From a virus, in IMG/VR virus record IMGVR_UViG_3300032291_000246, positions 1 through 30,788 of that record: a stretch of 30,788 bases of DNA. One strand, written 5' to 3'. Below the pieces are notes generated by a model, which saw nothing but the letters and a program-made list of their open reading frames with translations, was not told the DNA's origin and ran no database searches. A program made the translations under genes and the position numbers. Shown one piece after another: positions 14,001-21,656 of the stretch; position 1 is the first letter of the stretch, and each line of letters starts with the position of its first letter.

Positions 14001-16130
14001 GCCACCGTCAGTAATTGAACCCATAACCAAGCCGCCTGATGTAGATACATCCGCATTGCCTGTGGTTGATGATGCGCCAATACGCCAAGTGTTATCTACA
14101 AAAGACGCATCACTATCTGCTTGAGCCGTTACAAAGTCAATTGCACCACCAGCGGCAGAGCCGTACAGTTGTGTAATCAATCCTGTAAAAGACGGAACAA
14201 GTGATGAATTTCTTGGAACTTGCATCACGATTGGTGAGAAAGTTGCCAAGAACGTACCAGCCACCGCAGTTGTTGTTGGGTTTGGCAACCAACTAAATCC
14301 TGTAGATGATGGAGAAAGAATAGATGCGCCTGATTCGTTTGCTACCTTAAAGGAGAAGTAAAAAGTATTTGTAGGCAAATTAATGTCAGAAAATGTGACA
14401 TTGGTAGAAGGTGAAAATGGTTGTGAATTTGATGCTGTCTCAACACCCCATACAGTCCAATCTGTAACGCTAGGGCTAGAAACAGTTGTGTAAAACAAAG
14501 TAATTTCTGTAACCCTGCCAGTTGCCGGTACACCGCAAACAACATCAAAGTGAGGAATAGTGGCTGTGGTGTTAATGTTTGCAACCGTGGGCGCAGTTAA
14601 GTTGCTAAAGAAATTAGGATTTGACAGGTTGCTATTTGGTGTAGCCGCAAACGCCACAATGGAATAATTGTCATACACCGCTGAGTTGTATTCATTTAAT
14701 TCCAACGACGCGCCCAAATTGCCGTCAGGCAAAGATGCCTCGGAAACCTTAATGACGCGGAACAATTTGTCTGTCCAACCATAAGCGGAATTGGTAACGC
14801 TAATCACGTCGCCCGCGTCCACTTGGATGCCGTTATAAGTTGTGGCAAACGTGACAATTAAATCTTCACGCGCTTGCTCAAGCATCCTGTTAGCAAGGTA
14901 TTGCGCTTGCACAGAATCATTAACCATGCTCAAAGTAACTGTGTACTTGTTATCTGGTTCGTTTGCAAATTTAAGTATCTCAGGCGTGTTGAGATAAACA
15001 TAATCTGATTGGTCACGATTTAACTTGCTTGGAAACTGCGCTTGAATTTGGTTAATGCTAGAAGCAATGTCAAAAGCACTAACGCGGATTTCACCAATGA
15101 TATTTGAGTCATTAAAAGCAAAAGATGCTGATTCTGCTTTGTTAATAACAATAGACCATTTACCTGTAGCCGCGTTATATTGATTCCATGAATCGCAAGC
15201 CAACATAATTTGGTCAAGATTGGACAACACGTCTTGACCTGTGTCCATTACACCGTTGATGCGGTAACGTGCTTGCGTTGCGCTACCACCGCTTGCGGGT
15301 TCATACGTAATTGTCTCGTCCGAATACGTATTCAACGCGGTTGCTGTTGTTGCGTCCACAATGGTTGTATCCATTGCACAGCCATACTTGTCGTTTGTGA
15401 TGTAGTCATACCAAACATCGCCCGGCTTTGCTACACCTGTGCTATTTAAATAATGCGAAGCCCGAAACGTGATGGGTTGCATCTGTGTTGTGCCAGCATC
15501 CCTGTTGTAAACCATCTTAATAATAGCAAAGGCCAAGCCATTCATTTGACGACCGCTAGAAGGCCATCTTTGGCCCACAGCAATATCAGAGCCACCCATC
15601 ACAGAATTAGGCAACGCAGAACCATTTAACGCAGTAATAGTTCCTGCTTCATTTGATTTGTACAGATTGATAAACAAGTTGCCTGAAATCTTTGTCTGAA
15701 TATTGCCTGCGCCATCGGTAAGGCTAACTACTTTTGTCGGGTCTGCTCCATCAAATGTAATTGTCTGGTCTTGCCAATACATTTTTGTTGTATCAAACGT
15801 AAACTGACCATTAGGGCTAATTTGAGAAATAGCCAAAACGTAATACATTGTTTTTTGGTCTGTTGACAACACGGCATCAATAAACACACCGCCAAGGTAA
15901 GCATCGCCATAAACAATTGGCAAACTGTTTGTAGTGGCTGGAGGAACTTGTTGGCGAACACCGTTATCGACATTTTGATTAGCATTGCCTGAAGTAAATG
16001 CGCGGGTCACAATCATTGACACGGCAAAGTTAATTGCAAACGTAGCCGCAACCAATCCAAAACTACCAAGGGCAGCAGCAGCCATAAAGGTGCTACCGTA
16101 AATTGCCGAAAGAATAAGTGACGCTGGCAT
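11037..16130 (-). CDS. gpJ-like tail tip / host specificity protein
   Basis: This 1697-residue protein starts with a hydrophobic region (LILSAIYGSTFMAAAALGSFGLVAATFAINFAVSMIVTRAF). It continues with NSLPIVYGDAYLGGVFIDAVLSTD and ANRMLEQAREDLIVTFAT.YNGIQVDAGDVISV (about residues 410-445), as in the phage tail-3/gpJ central region. The C-terminal two-thirds are modular. Two NP/RP-LYxW modules (about residues 770-870 and 870-950) are separated by short Gly-X-Y links. A third Gly-rich link (about 950-980) and a beta domain follow. Then come two copies of a 152-residue repeat (TLGTLGAG.FAY.., GVL.AGNIGANTIDASKIAANTITAGQI). gpJ proteins form the tail tip and bind the receptor. The next gene overlaps its end by ATGA. 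Confidence 0.9.
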   Translation of the reverse strand: MPASLILSAIYGSTFMAAAALGSFGLVAATFAINFAVSMIVTRAFTSGNANQNVDNGVRQQVPPATTNSLPIVYGDAYLGGVFIDAVLSTDQKTMYYVLAISQISPNGQFTFDTTKMYWQDQTITFDGADPTKVVSLTDGAGNIQTKISGNLFINLYKSNEAGTITALNGSALPNSVMGGSDIAVGQRWPSSGRQMNGLAFAIIKMVYNRDAGTTQMQPITFRASHYLNSTGVAKPGDVWYDYITNDKYGCAMDTTIVDATTATALNTYSDETITYEPASGGSATQARYRINGVMDTGQDVLSNLDQIMLACDSWNQYNAATGKWSIVINKAESASFAFNDSNIIGEIRVSAFDIASSINQIQAQFPSKLNRDQSDYVYLNTPEILKFANEPDNKYTVTLSMVNDSVQAQYLANRMLEQAREDLIVTFATTYNGIQVDAGDVISVTNSAYGWTDKLFRVIKVSEASLPDGNLGASLELNEYNSAVYDNYSIVAFAATPNSNLSNPNFFSNLTAPTVANINTTATIPHFDVVCGVPATGRVTEITLFYTTVSSPSVTDWTVWGVETASNSQPFSPSTNVTFSDINLPTNTFYFSFKVANESGASILSPSSTGFSWLPNPTTTAVAGTFLATFSPIVMQVPRNSSLVPSFTGLITQLYGSAAGGAIDFVTAQADSDASFVDNTWRIGASSTTGNADVSTSGGLVMGSITDGGTFAQWGIPTAMSSSPATLTVPVRYKSSLGVVSQGATAILQFVFVDQGATGSAGADGNQAANPTLYQWATTTPSNPSGTSTYTWATGVNASYSGGGGWTTTIPANPNTAGIQLWTAIKPTVVAAGTTTSTISWTSGFTISSVTANGANGANGTNGTNGTNGLQTARPVVYLWAATLPSSPTGTTTYTWSTSSYAAPSGWSTSITSSPSAGFTLWAATVNISDTATATTTTINWGLSSIIASGYAGTNGATGATGPTGPTGGTGSTGNQGASARICYSKTTLSSLDTTPTTITTSGSASFPSNNSWGAGTVWVAQPPTITAGESVYQSDGIYDPVTGNTVWNVPYLSALKVGSLSAITANTGNLTVSGTIQSNTGAISGTTMTGSGAVIYSSGNFAVGNSTNNITYDGSAITLNGTVVFPSNINSNNLTLKDGSGNVILGNGTPLNFANITPASGWLNTNITISAGAISGIGSGNGTIVDNTSIYISANSLYGIGSGSGTAVANSAISINSNGTLSGAGGGAVTPAGINAVNVDLSNAPAGILNSSVTLGTLGAGGFAYLSQITSANATTYIAGAAIGTAQVGVLTAGNIGANTIDASKIAANTITAGQIASNTVTAGNIDSRNLTIKDASGNIIFGSGATVNAASYIVAPSGWLNSNISIGSNGILSGAGGGTVTATGINAVATDLSNAPAGILNSNVSLGTLGAGAFAYINAITTANVSTYINSAAIGTAQIGVLAAGNIGANTIDASKIAANTITAGQIAASTITATQIATNTITADRMSVSTLSAITANLGTITAGSISGSSLSVGSSPAVSGTTMTGAGAKINTDGTFALGNSTTNISYNGTQMSLNGNVVATGNINANAVTLTSSAFTSASYLNTAGSTWQDAQTLSITTSGNQVFIASSGSPISGAYVDGDNTGSFNPQFRLVRDTTVLMQGGLNPSMSYSDTPSAGTYTYRIQVFSQAPAGSITAYAGLSNRSLFAIETKR
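11560..12910 (-). repeat. Long internal duplications in gpJ-like gene
   Basis: Two copies of a block are 456 bp (152 codons) apart: the same AGNIGANTIDASKIAANTITAGQI segment lies near 11745-11800 and 12200-12260. A second pair, SGTTMTG.GA...G.FA.GNST.NI.Y.G..(I/M).LNG.V, lies near 11430-11570 and 12740-12880 and flanks them. The copies differ at many silent and some coding positions. Confidence 0.85.
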
Positions 16131-16133
16131 TTT

Positions 16134-16580
16134 TTAGTCCCTGAAAAAAGTTGCTTCTAGGGGTTTGTAACCCCGCTTTGTGTAATCTATTAAGGGTGAA
16201 TTTGCCATTACCGTAGTACAGACAAAATCAACACGTTTGTTATTCAGCATATCTTGAGCAAGTTCATCAAACTTAACCCACAATCGACCGCCCAACGATT
16301 TGCCTCGATGCTCTGGCATTACCCACCAAGCCAATTCACGCAATTCCAAAACCTTTGGACACCAAACATTTGGAGTAACTATGGCTGCAATCATTCCCCT
16401 GTGGTCATCATCAATCAGGATAAATCCCCGACCACTTAGCATTTGGAATATCAACTGTCCAACGTGGTCTGAGTTATGTGTCTCAGGCTTTGTTAAAACG
16501 GGTATAGGCGCTTCATTTGCATACTCTCGCATCATCCATACCAAAACTGGAATATCGTGTCTTGTTGCTTGTCTTATCAT
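16134..16580 (-). CDS. GNAT family N-acetyltransferase
   Basis: This 148-residue protein starts MIRQATRHDIPVLVWMMREYANE. It has the GNAT core LRELAWWVMPEHRGKSLGGRLWVKFDELA, where the P-E-H-R-G...G-G-R-L segment is the acetyl-CoA pyrophosphate-binding motif A. It ends TKRGYKPLEATFFRD, a typical GNAT C-terminal strand. It transfers an acetyl group from acetyl-CoA to an amine. It lies between a DUF2163-like tail protein and the gpJ-like protein, in the place where NlpC/P60 tail peptidases usually occur. Its substrate could be a virion or host protein, and phage-encoded GNATs in tail clusters are known from aquatic phages. The substrate is unknown. Confidence 0.88.
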   Translation of the reverse strand: MIRQATRHDIPVLVWMMREYANEAPIPVLTKPETHNSDHVGQLIFQMLSGRGFILIDDDHRGMIAAIVTPNVWCPKVLELRELAWWVMPEHRGKSLGGRLWVKFDELAQDMLNNKRVDFVCTTVMANSPLIDYTKRGYKPLEATFFRD

Positions 16581-17378
16581 TTACATACCCGCATCACCAA
16601 GACTTGCATAACCAGAATCAGATGGGGCATCAGTTGAAGATTGACTGCCACCAATAGGAGCAGAGCCAAAGTCAAAATAAGTCGAAGCAATTACTGGAAC
16701 TCTGTCCATGCTTGTATCGCCAGCATAAAAGTTTTTCCATACCGTTGGATTTGTTTTTAATCCACTAATACGGTTTTGCAAGATGGTACGAAATGAGGAG
16801 CAACTAATTGAGCAGGTAGCAACGCGGCTACGCATTTGTTCGTTCCAATCCTCAGTCACAGAAAAGTTACCAACATAACCCTGATACCGCTTAAAAAACT
16901 GTAAGGTTGGGGTTGTGATAATTTGGTTGTTAGCGTCAAAGAATCCGCGCCAAACTTCTACCAATGAACCTTTAATATCTGCGCCAAGAATAACAGCCAC
17001 ATTAGCGCCGTCAACGCCAGTCAAAGCAATAGTCAAATCACCGCTAGTCGCTTTTGTTTCCCGCTTAATGTCGCCAATACTTAAAAGGCTACCCAAGTTT
17101 GTAAAAGTTGTACCGCTGACTGTGATTGGTGAAGCGGCATTGCAAAAAGTGTAAACATTACCAGCCGTACCAGAACCAGAGCCTGCGCCTGTAGCAGTAA
17201 AAGTAATGCCAACCGTGTTTGCTGACGCTCCAATTGCGACAAAGTTGGTTGTTCCAACAACTTGAATGGTGTATGTATTGCCAATAACAAAAGCACCCGC
17301 ATTTGCTGATGTTGTGAGTTTGACAAACTCGCCATAGTTAATTGATGGGCTTGCTAAAGCCGCTATTGTTGTACTCAT
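16581..17378 (-). CDS. DUF2163-like minor tail protein with inserted module
   Basis: This 265-residue protein has the tail-tip arrangement GEFVKLTT ... VYTFCNAASPITV ... GSLLSIGDIKRETKATSGDLTIALTGV ... ADIKGSLVEVWRGFFDANNQI ... NPTVWKNFYAGDTSMDRVP. This is the layout of DUF2163-type proteins that lie between the tape measure and gpJ (lambda L/gp13-like position). Between LTTSA and VYTFCN there is an extra segment at about residues 26-74 with the pattern YTIQVVGTTNFVAIGASANTVGITFTATGAGSGSGTA. I recall this as a recurring module in unrelated phage structural proteins. The protein ends with a Ser/Gly-rich tail. It overlaps its neighbour upstream by ATGA. Confidence 0.85.
   Translation of the reverse strand: MSTTIAALASPSINYGEFVKLTTSANAGAFVIGNTYTIQVVGTTNFVAIGASANTVGITFTATGAGSGSGTAGNVYTFCNAASPITVSGTTFTNLGSLLSIGDIKRETKATSGDLTIALTGVDGANVAVILGADIKGSLVEVWRGFFDANNQIITTPTLQFFKRYQGYVGNFSVTEDWNEQMRSRVATCSISCSSFRTILQNRISGLKTNPTVWKNFYAGDTSMDRVPVIASTYFDFGSAPIGGSQSSTDAPSDSGYASLGDAGM
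17157..17303 (-). other. Inserted YTI-GTTxFxxIGA beta module (about 48 residues)
   Basis: Removing codons 26-74 leaves a continuous match to the ordinary DUF2163-like N-terminus (…KLTTSA|VYTFCNAAS…). The segment itself is Gly/Thr/Val-rich and probably a beta-hairpin stack. It looks like an insertion cassette in a structural protein. Confidence 0.55.
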
Positions 17379-18025
17379 CCTGTAATGTCCTCTCTAAATA
17401 CAAAAGGCGCATCCCACGCAACAAACGCGCCATTAGTCATTGGGTTGAGTGTATAGGTAGGACAGGTTTCTGCCAACATATAAAACGTACAAGCAGAACC
17501 AACCGCGGTCAATGTACCAACGCTAGGCGTGCCGATAACGGGACGGTGCAGGGTTACAGCCACCGTTGAGCCAGAGCCTCGCAAAACGTTATCTGTGACC
17601 TTATAGGGGTATAAACCTAACTGGAGGAAGTCACCAGCCTTAAACACATAAGCAGAAGATGAAACCGAAGGCAAGTTGCCCACGGAAATAGTTGTTGCAT
17701 TAGCCGATGGAGATGATGCCAATGTCAAAGCATTTACTTGCCCTGTTGTTAAGTCGCCTTGATAGGCAACAAACCAAGAAAGGTTTGTACTGGCAAATGA
17801 AATGCTCTCAGGCAACTGGCGGTCTTTGTTGTCAATAGCCTGAATGATATTGCGAACCTGTGGGTAATACAGGTAATTGTGAGGGGTCACAGTAAACACC
17901 CAAGGCACAGAAGTCAAGTATTGAGCCACACGAACTTGACCTGAACGGCTTACTTGTTGACCAACAGTTCTACGGTTATTTACCGTCATGGATTGCTGAA
18001 TATCAAATATTGTCTGTAGCGACAT
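17375..18025 (-). CDS. Minor tail protein, lambda M-like position
   Basis: This 216-residue protein starts MSLQTIFDIQQSMTVNNRRTVGQQVSRSGQVRVAQYLTSVPWVFTV. It shows beta-rich segments (YYPQVRNIIQAIDNKDRQLPE, ASSPSANATTISVGNLPSV, VKAGDFLQLGLYPYKVTDNVLRG). I recall near-identical openings in freshwater-phage tail proteins placed between the tape measure and the DUF2163-like gene. The location matches lambda gpM or distal-tail proteins, which attach the tail tube to the tip. It shares one base (TAATG) with the tape-measure stop and overlaps the next gene by ATGA. No enzymatic motif is seen. Confidence 0.8.
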   Translation of the reverse strand: MSLQTIFDIQQSMTVNNRRTVGQQVSRSGQVRVAQYLTSVPWVFTVTPHNYLYYPQVRNIIQAIDNKDRQLPESISFASTNLSWFVAYQGDLTTGQVNALTLASSPSANATTISVGNLPSVSSSAYVFKAGDFLQLGLYPYKVTDNVLRGSGSTVAVTLHRPVIGTPSVGTLTAVGSACTFYMLAETCPTYTLNPMTNGAFVAWDAPFVFREDITG

Positions 18026-20043
18026 TATGTTCTCCCGTAACTTGTAGCAAGGTTTTTCTCACCGTATTTATTTGCCGCCCAAATAGCCGTAGAACTTCCA
18101 AGCAGTCTATCTTCAAATGATTTAGTGTCAATTGCGTTGATGTAATTGTTTGTTATGTTTGTAGTGCCGCCCATGCCGCTTAATGCGTGATTAGGAATAA
18201 CTGTTCCCGATGACCTTGGCACAAACAGTTCAGGGCCACGTTCACCAACAACATAAGGGGTATTGGCAGAAGCAGAACCGCCTTCGGCTAAGAAGCCGCC
18301 AAGGTCTTGATTGCCGTATGCGTTACCAGTACCAAAGCCACCACCGGAATACATTGCAAACAAAGATTTAAAAATGCTTGTTGTTGATGCCCTTAACTGA
18401 ATTGCAATTAAGTCTTGAATAATGCTTCTGGCTAAATCTTTAAAACTTGCCTTGCCAGTACGCACAAATCTGTCAATGGCAGATTCCATATTGCCCATCA
18501 AAGAATCAAAGGCTTTTGCGCCCATTTCTAATTCTGTTGGCATATCACGCAAGAATCTTTGCGCTTGTTTTGTAATGCCTTCTTCAAAAGTACCCTCGCG
18601 CAAACCTCTTGTTAAACGATATTTTTCTTTTGCAATGGCCAATGATTTTTCTGCCAAAGCAGTTTCACGAGCCTCTGCCTCTGCCCTTGCTGTTGCTGTC
18701 AAATCTCTACGAGCATCAATTTCTTCAAGATTTCTTGAAAGTTGTTGACGAATCAACATCTGCTCACGCTCTAGCGCGTAATCTTCTTGACGTTTATTGC
18801 TGGAATTCATTTCCAATAACATCAATTCTTTTTCGTTTTCTAGTGCAATGCCCATCAACCTTTGACGTTCTGCAACTGCGCCATTTCCTTTTTCGTAAGA
18901 ACTAAAGAAATCTGCTCTTGCCTTTGCATCTTCTTCCGCTGCCTTTTGTGCATTAGCCGCACCTTGCGCGTACAGTTGCATCTCTCTTTTTCGAGCCGCT
19001 TCTGCTTCTTTAGATTCAGAAACATTACGCCTATTCCCTGAACCGCCAGCAGAAATAGAAGGTTTTTTGTTTAGCAATGCGTCAATTGAATTACCATATT
19101 CACTGACACCCATTACTTTATTTACAAATCTATCAAGGTCTTGCCGAGCAATAATGTCGGCCATTTCCTTTTTACCAAATACATTTTCAAAATCTTTGTC
19201 ATCATAAGATGGGATAACACTTTTAAAGATTGTTATCGTTAATTGCATTTGTCTAAGCAAACCGCCTAAAACAAATGCCACTTCCGCAATTGATATTGCT
19301 ATTGTTTGGAAAACAGTTTTAAATATTGGACCCAGAATATTTGTTTCACCGGCTAAATCTTTGATGTAATCAATACTTGCTTTTAAAACGGGACCCAATT
19401 GCGTAGCCAATGTAACCATTACATTGCGGGATGTTTGTGCTAACAAATCGTAAGTGTCAGCGGCGGCTTTAATTGCTTTTTCTTGTTCTGCAATAATTGG
19501 ATTAACTTCGCCCATTCTTTGAGCAAAACCAACCATGTCAACGCCTTTGGCGGCTTTGGAAAAAACCTCCATTGATTTAGCACTACGCGTAATTGGGTCT
19601 TCAATTTTTCCTAAGTTGGCAACTAATTTGTTTAACAGTTCTTCTTGGGAAAGTTTGCCTAAATCTTTTAAACTAATTCCTAACGCAATTGCTGTTTTTT
19701 GCGCTTTATCAGAACCGCCAGCCGCTTCATCAATAAACTTTGCAAACGCTGACAGCATCTTGCCTGCGTTATCTGCTTTGCCGCCAGAATTGGCCAAAGC
19801 ATTGGATAACTGCAAAACTGTACCAATTGCGACTTCATTGGCTTCTGCTACGTCTGCCAAATCATCAGCGTATTTAATTGCCGCGGCACTGGCGGCCACC
19901 AAAGCGGTTGCAGCAATCTTGCCGTATTTTTCAGCAGATTGGCTGAACTGTTCTAGTTTCTTTCCAGCCGCGTCTAAGCCCTTGCTAAACTCCGCTGAAT
20001 CTAAGCCTAGAACAACGCCAAGGCGGGCAATCATATTAGCCAT
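18025..20043 (-). CDS. Tail tape measure protein (lambda-type C-terminus)
   Basis: This 672-residue protein starts ARLGVVLGLDSAEFSKGLDAAGKKLEQF. Long helical, Ala/Glu/Lys-rich segments follow (about 10-210), then a hydrophobic stretch (about 240-275, IGPIFKTVFQTIAISIAEVAFVLGG type). A highly charged coiled coil comes next (about 340-480). The C-terminal part FKDLARSIIQDLIAIQLRAS ... GGFLAEGG ... YVVGERGPELFVPRSSGTVIPN is characteristic of lambda tape measure C-terminal regions. It sets tail length and enters the membrane on injection. At about 1.5 Angstrom per residue the tail would be near 100 nm, a siphovirus value; this is an estimate. It lies directly behind the frameshifted chaperones, as expected. 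Confidence 0.95.
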   Translation of the reverse strand: MANMIARLGVVLGLDSAEFSKGLDAAGKKLEQFSQSAEKYGKIAATALVAASAAAIKYADDLADVAEANEVAIGTVLQLSNALANSGGKADNAGKMLSAFAKFIDEAAGGSDKAQKTAIALGISLKDLGKLSQEELLNKLVANLGKIEDPITRSAKSMEVFSKAAKGVDMVGFAQRMGEVNPIIAEQEKAIKAAADTYDLLAQTSRNVMVTLATQLGPVLKASIDYIKDLAGETNILGPIFKTVFQTIAISIAEVAFVLGGLLRQMQLTITIFKSVIPSYDDKDFENVFGKKEMADIIARQDLDRFVNKVMGVSEYGNSIDALLNKKPSISAGGSGNRRNVSESKEAEAARKREMQLYAQGAANAQKAAEEDAKARADFFSSYEKGNGAVAERQRLMGIALENEKELMLLEMNSSNKRQEDYALEREQMLIRQQLSRNLEEIDARRDLTATARAEAEARETALAEKSLAIAKEKYRLTRGLREGTFEEGITKQAQRFLRDMPTELEMGAKAFDSLMGNMESAIDRFVRTGKASFKDLARSIIQDLIAIQLRASTTSIFKSLFAMYSGGGFGTGNAYGNQDLGGFLAEGGSASANTPYVVGERGPELFVPRSSGTVIPNHALSGMGGTTNITNNYINAIDTKSFEDRLLGSSTAIWAANKYGEKNLATSYGRT

Positions 20044-20401
20044 GTTTTACCTCAAACAATTTCTTATCAAACCCTTGAGCCTGCGTCATAAACATTAAAA
20101 GGCTATCGTTAACAGCCGCCTCTTTGCTACTTTCAGGCAACGGTGGATAGATGTAATCATACGCACTCCCAAGTATATTTGCTAGTTTATATGGAGGCGA
20201 ATTAGCCGCCCTCATATAGTTAAAAACACCGTTTGTCAGCGTGGCCAATTGCGTCAGCAATCCATAGTTGCCAATCAACCCATCCGCATACATTGTTTGA
20301 ATATTGGCCATCGTCACATCATCTAACTCAGAAATTGTCTCGGTTGTATGCCCGTTGAAAATCATTGCTGCTATACATTGACTTTTCAACGAGCCAATTA
20401 G
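20036..20401 (-). CDS. Tail assembly chaperone T part, expressed as GT by -1 frameshift
   Basis: The open frame encodes about 121 residues when entered at CTA (20401). It lies in the -1 frame relative to G and has only a TTG at 20389 with no ribosome site. It starts LIGSLKSQCIAAMIFNGHTTETISEL and is helical, with a Tyr/Leu-rich middle. In lambda the T domain is made only as a GT fusion and loads the tape measure with G. The slippery heptamer GGGAAAC at 20407-20401 supports expression as a fusion of about 281 residues (160 + 121). The tape measure gene overlaps its end by 8 bases. Confidence 0.85.
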   Translation of the reverse strand, partial: LIGSLKSQCIAAMIFNGHTTETISELDDVTMANIQTMYADGLIGNYGLLTQLATLTNGVFNYMRAANSPPYKLANILGSAYDYIYPPLPESSKEAAVNDSLLMFMTQAQGFDKKLFEVKHG

Positions 20402-20880
20402 TTTCCCCGACTTTCCTTATATGTTGGGCTAATTGCTTCACCAATTTTTTCAACGATTTGCAACTGTACCGACATAGGGAATTCATCCTCAATGTCCTGA
20501 TATGTCAAATCTTCTAGGCTTGCACCTTCTAACTCAGGCACAAGCAATTTAAAGAATTCTGTTATGCGAGCCTCTGTAATAGCCTTGTTCTTGGCCGCTT
20601 CGCGCATTGAGCGACCATCAACCAAAATGTCGTTTTCAACAAACTTAAATTCCTCAGTCTGGTTGCTTTCAAACTGCATCAAAGGTTTTGTTAATTCTTG
20701 ATATATTTTTTCTATCGTTTCGTCATTTGGATTTGTGACTTTTGTATAAATCTCATCCGATTCGGCCATCAAAGGAATACGCACCTTAAATGTATGACCG
20801 CCAAGTTCAAACGAACGAACCAATAGGTTCTTCTTATTTGTCTGATACTTTTCACCAAATGCTGAACTAAATTTCGTCAT
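20398..20880 (-). CDS. Tail assembly chaperone G-like protein
   Basis: This 160-residue protein starts MTKFSSAFGEKYQTNKKNLLVRSFELGGHTFKVRIPLM. It carries an acidic/helical rest with DDVL-like segments (TEEFKFVENDILVDGRSMREAAKNKAI, ASLEDLTYQDIEDEFPMSVQLQIVEKIGE). Position between the gp10-like gene and the tape measure, plus the slippery site at its stop, identifies the G-type chaperone. It escorts the tape measure during tail assembly and is not in the mature virion. The stop TAA at 20398-20400 immediately follows the heptamer, so a fraction of ribosomes slips to the T frame. Confidence 0.85.
   Translation of the reverse strand: MTKFSSAFGEKYQTNKKNLLVRSFELGGHTFKVRIPLMAESDEIYTKVTNPNDETIEKIYQELTKPLMQFESNQTEEFKFVENDILVDGRSMREAAKNKAITEARITEFFKLLVPELEGASLEDLTYQDIEDEFPMSVQLQIVEKIGEAISPTYKESRGN
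20401..20407 (-). other. Programmed -1 frameshift slippery heptamer GGGAAAC
   Basis: The G frame reads CGG GGA AAC TAA. The heptamer G-GGA-AAC has the XXXYYYZ form in the correct phase, so P- and A-site tRNAs can re-pair on GGG AAA. Translation then continues as CTA ATT GGC TCG TTG in the T frame. Lambda uses GGGAAAG at the same place. Confidence 0.85.
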
Positions 20881-21425
20881 TTCTGTTTTGCCTTGTATTG
20901 ATTTAACCGCCTACCGATAATATCTCCAAGCCTTTTGGCGGTGTTAGGGGCTTGGGATTCCATTGCTGGCCTCAAATACGGATGTGCCGGATTGTGAGCA
21001 GAGCCAAATTCTTGTGCTATTGCGCGAGCATCGCTTTTGATTCCCATAAAAGCATCAGCATTTTCAACGCCCATTTTCTTGAGTTTTTTACGGCTGCTTA
21101 TTAAGCCTTTGCCCTCGCTCATGGCTTTTAACTTCTTGCCAGGCGCTGTGGTCACCACCGCAATAACTGAATCTTTTTCGGTAATATATTTCGACCTTCT
21201 GTCGCGCCTAGTGGGTCGTCTTGCTTCTACCTGTAGGGATAATCTTAATGCGCCCGTGTCCATCGGTGCATTGGCAACCGCTTGTGATAAAACAGGTTGC
21301 ATAGCCTCTCGTGCGGCTGGCACTAAGATTTTACTTGTGGCTTTTTTGTCGCCAATGTCTTGAGCCAATTCTTCAAATGCGGCAAGCACATCTTTCAAAC
21401 CTTCAATTTTGAAAGATGCCTGCAT
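20877..21425 (-). CDS. HK97 gp10-like tail completion protein
   Basis: This 182-residue protein starts MQASFKIEGLKDVLAAFEELAQDIGDKKATSKILVPAAREAM. It has the HK97_gp10-like features VPAAREAMQPVLSQAVANAPMDTGALRLSLQVEAR and AIAQEFGSAHNPAHPYLRPAMES. In HK97-like phages proteins of this family are tail-completion/tail-terminator-associated and are usually encoded before the major tail gene. Here the gene lies after the major tail protein and two small unknowns. The Ala/Lys-rich C-terminus (GRRLNQYKAKQK) is basic. ATGA-type overlap joins it to the G gene. Confidence 0.85.
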   Translation of the reverse strand: MQASFKIEGLKDVLAAFEELAQDIGDKKATSKILVPAAREAMQPVLSQAVANAPMDTGALRLSLQVEARRPTRRDRRSKYITEKDSVIAVVTTAPGKKLKAMSEGKGLISSRKKLKKMGVENADAFMGIKSDARAIAQEFGSAHNPAHPYLRPAMESQAPNTAKRLGDIIGRRLNQYKAKQK

Positions 21426-21428
21426 GAT

Positions 21429-21653
21429 TTAACCCGCCTTAATAATCTTATGAAAAATCAAGTGGTTTACTTGAATAGCGTAGTTCACCACTTCTTCGGG
21501 AGTCATCTTGTCTGCGTGATTCTGGGCAATCTGGTGCGCCAAGTTAACCGCAGTCATTCTCTGTTGAGAAAAGCCAAACCAATCCTTTCGAGATTCGGCT
21601 TGGCTTACTAGGAAACCCAAAAGGTCATTGCTGTCTTTTATTGTCGTGGTCAT
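21429..21653 (-). CDS. Small hypothetical protein in tail cluster
   Basis: This 74-residue, mostly helical protein (TTTIKDSNDLLGFLVSQAESRKDWFGFSQQRMTAVNLAHQIAQNHADKMT) has no membrane segment or Cys motif. Neighbouring gaps are only three bases on each side, so it is a real member of the tail transcript. I do not recognise it. A small accessory factor for tail tube assembly is possible by position only. Confidence 0.65.
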   Translation of the reverse strand: MTTTIKDSNDLLGFLVSQAESRKDWFGFSQQRMTAVNLAHQIAQNHADKMTPEEVVNYAIQVNHLIFHKIIKAG

Positions 21654-21656
21654 GTT

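Noticed and set aside
19535-20098. 187-residue plus-strand frame opposite the tape measure gene
   Set aside because: Antisense shadow with no start signals; the tape measure on the other strand has clear family features.
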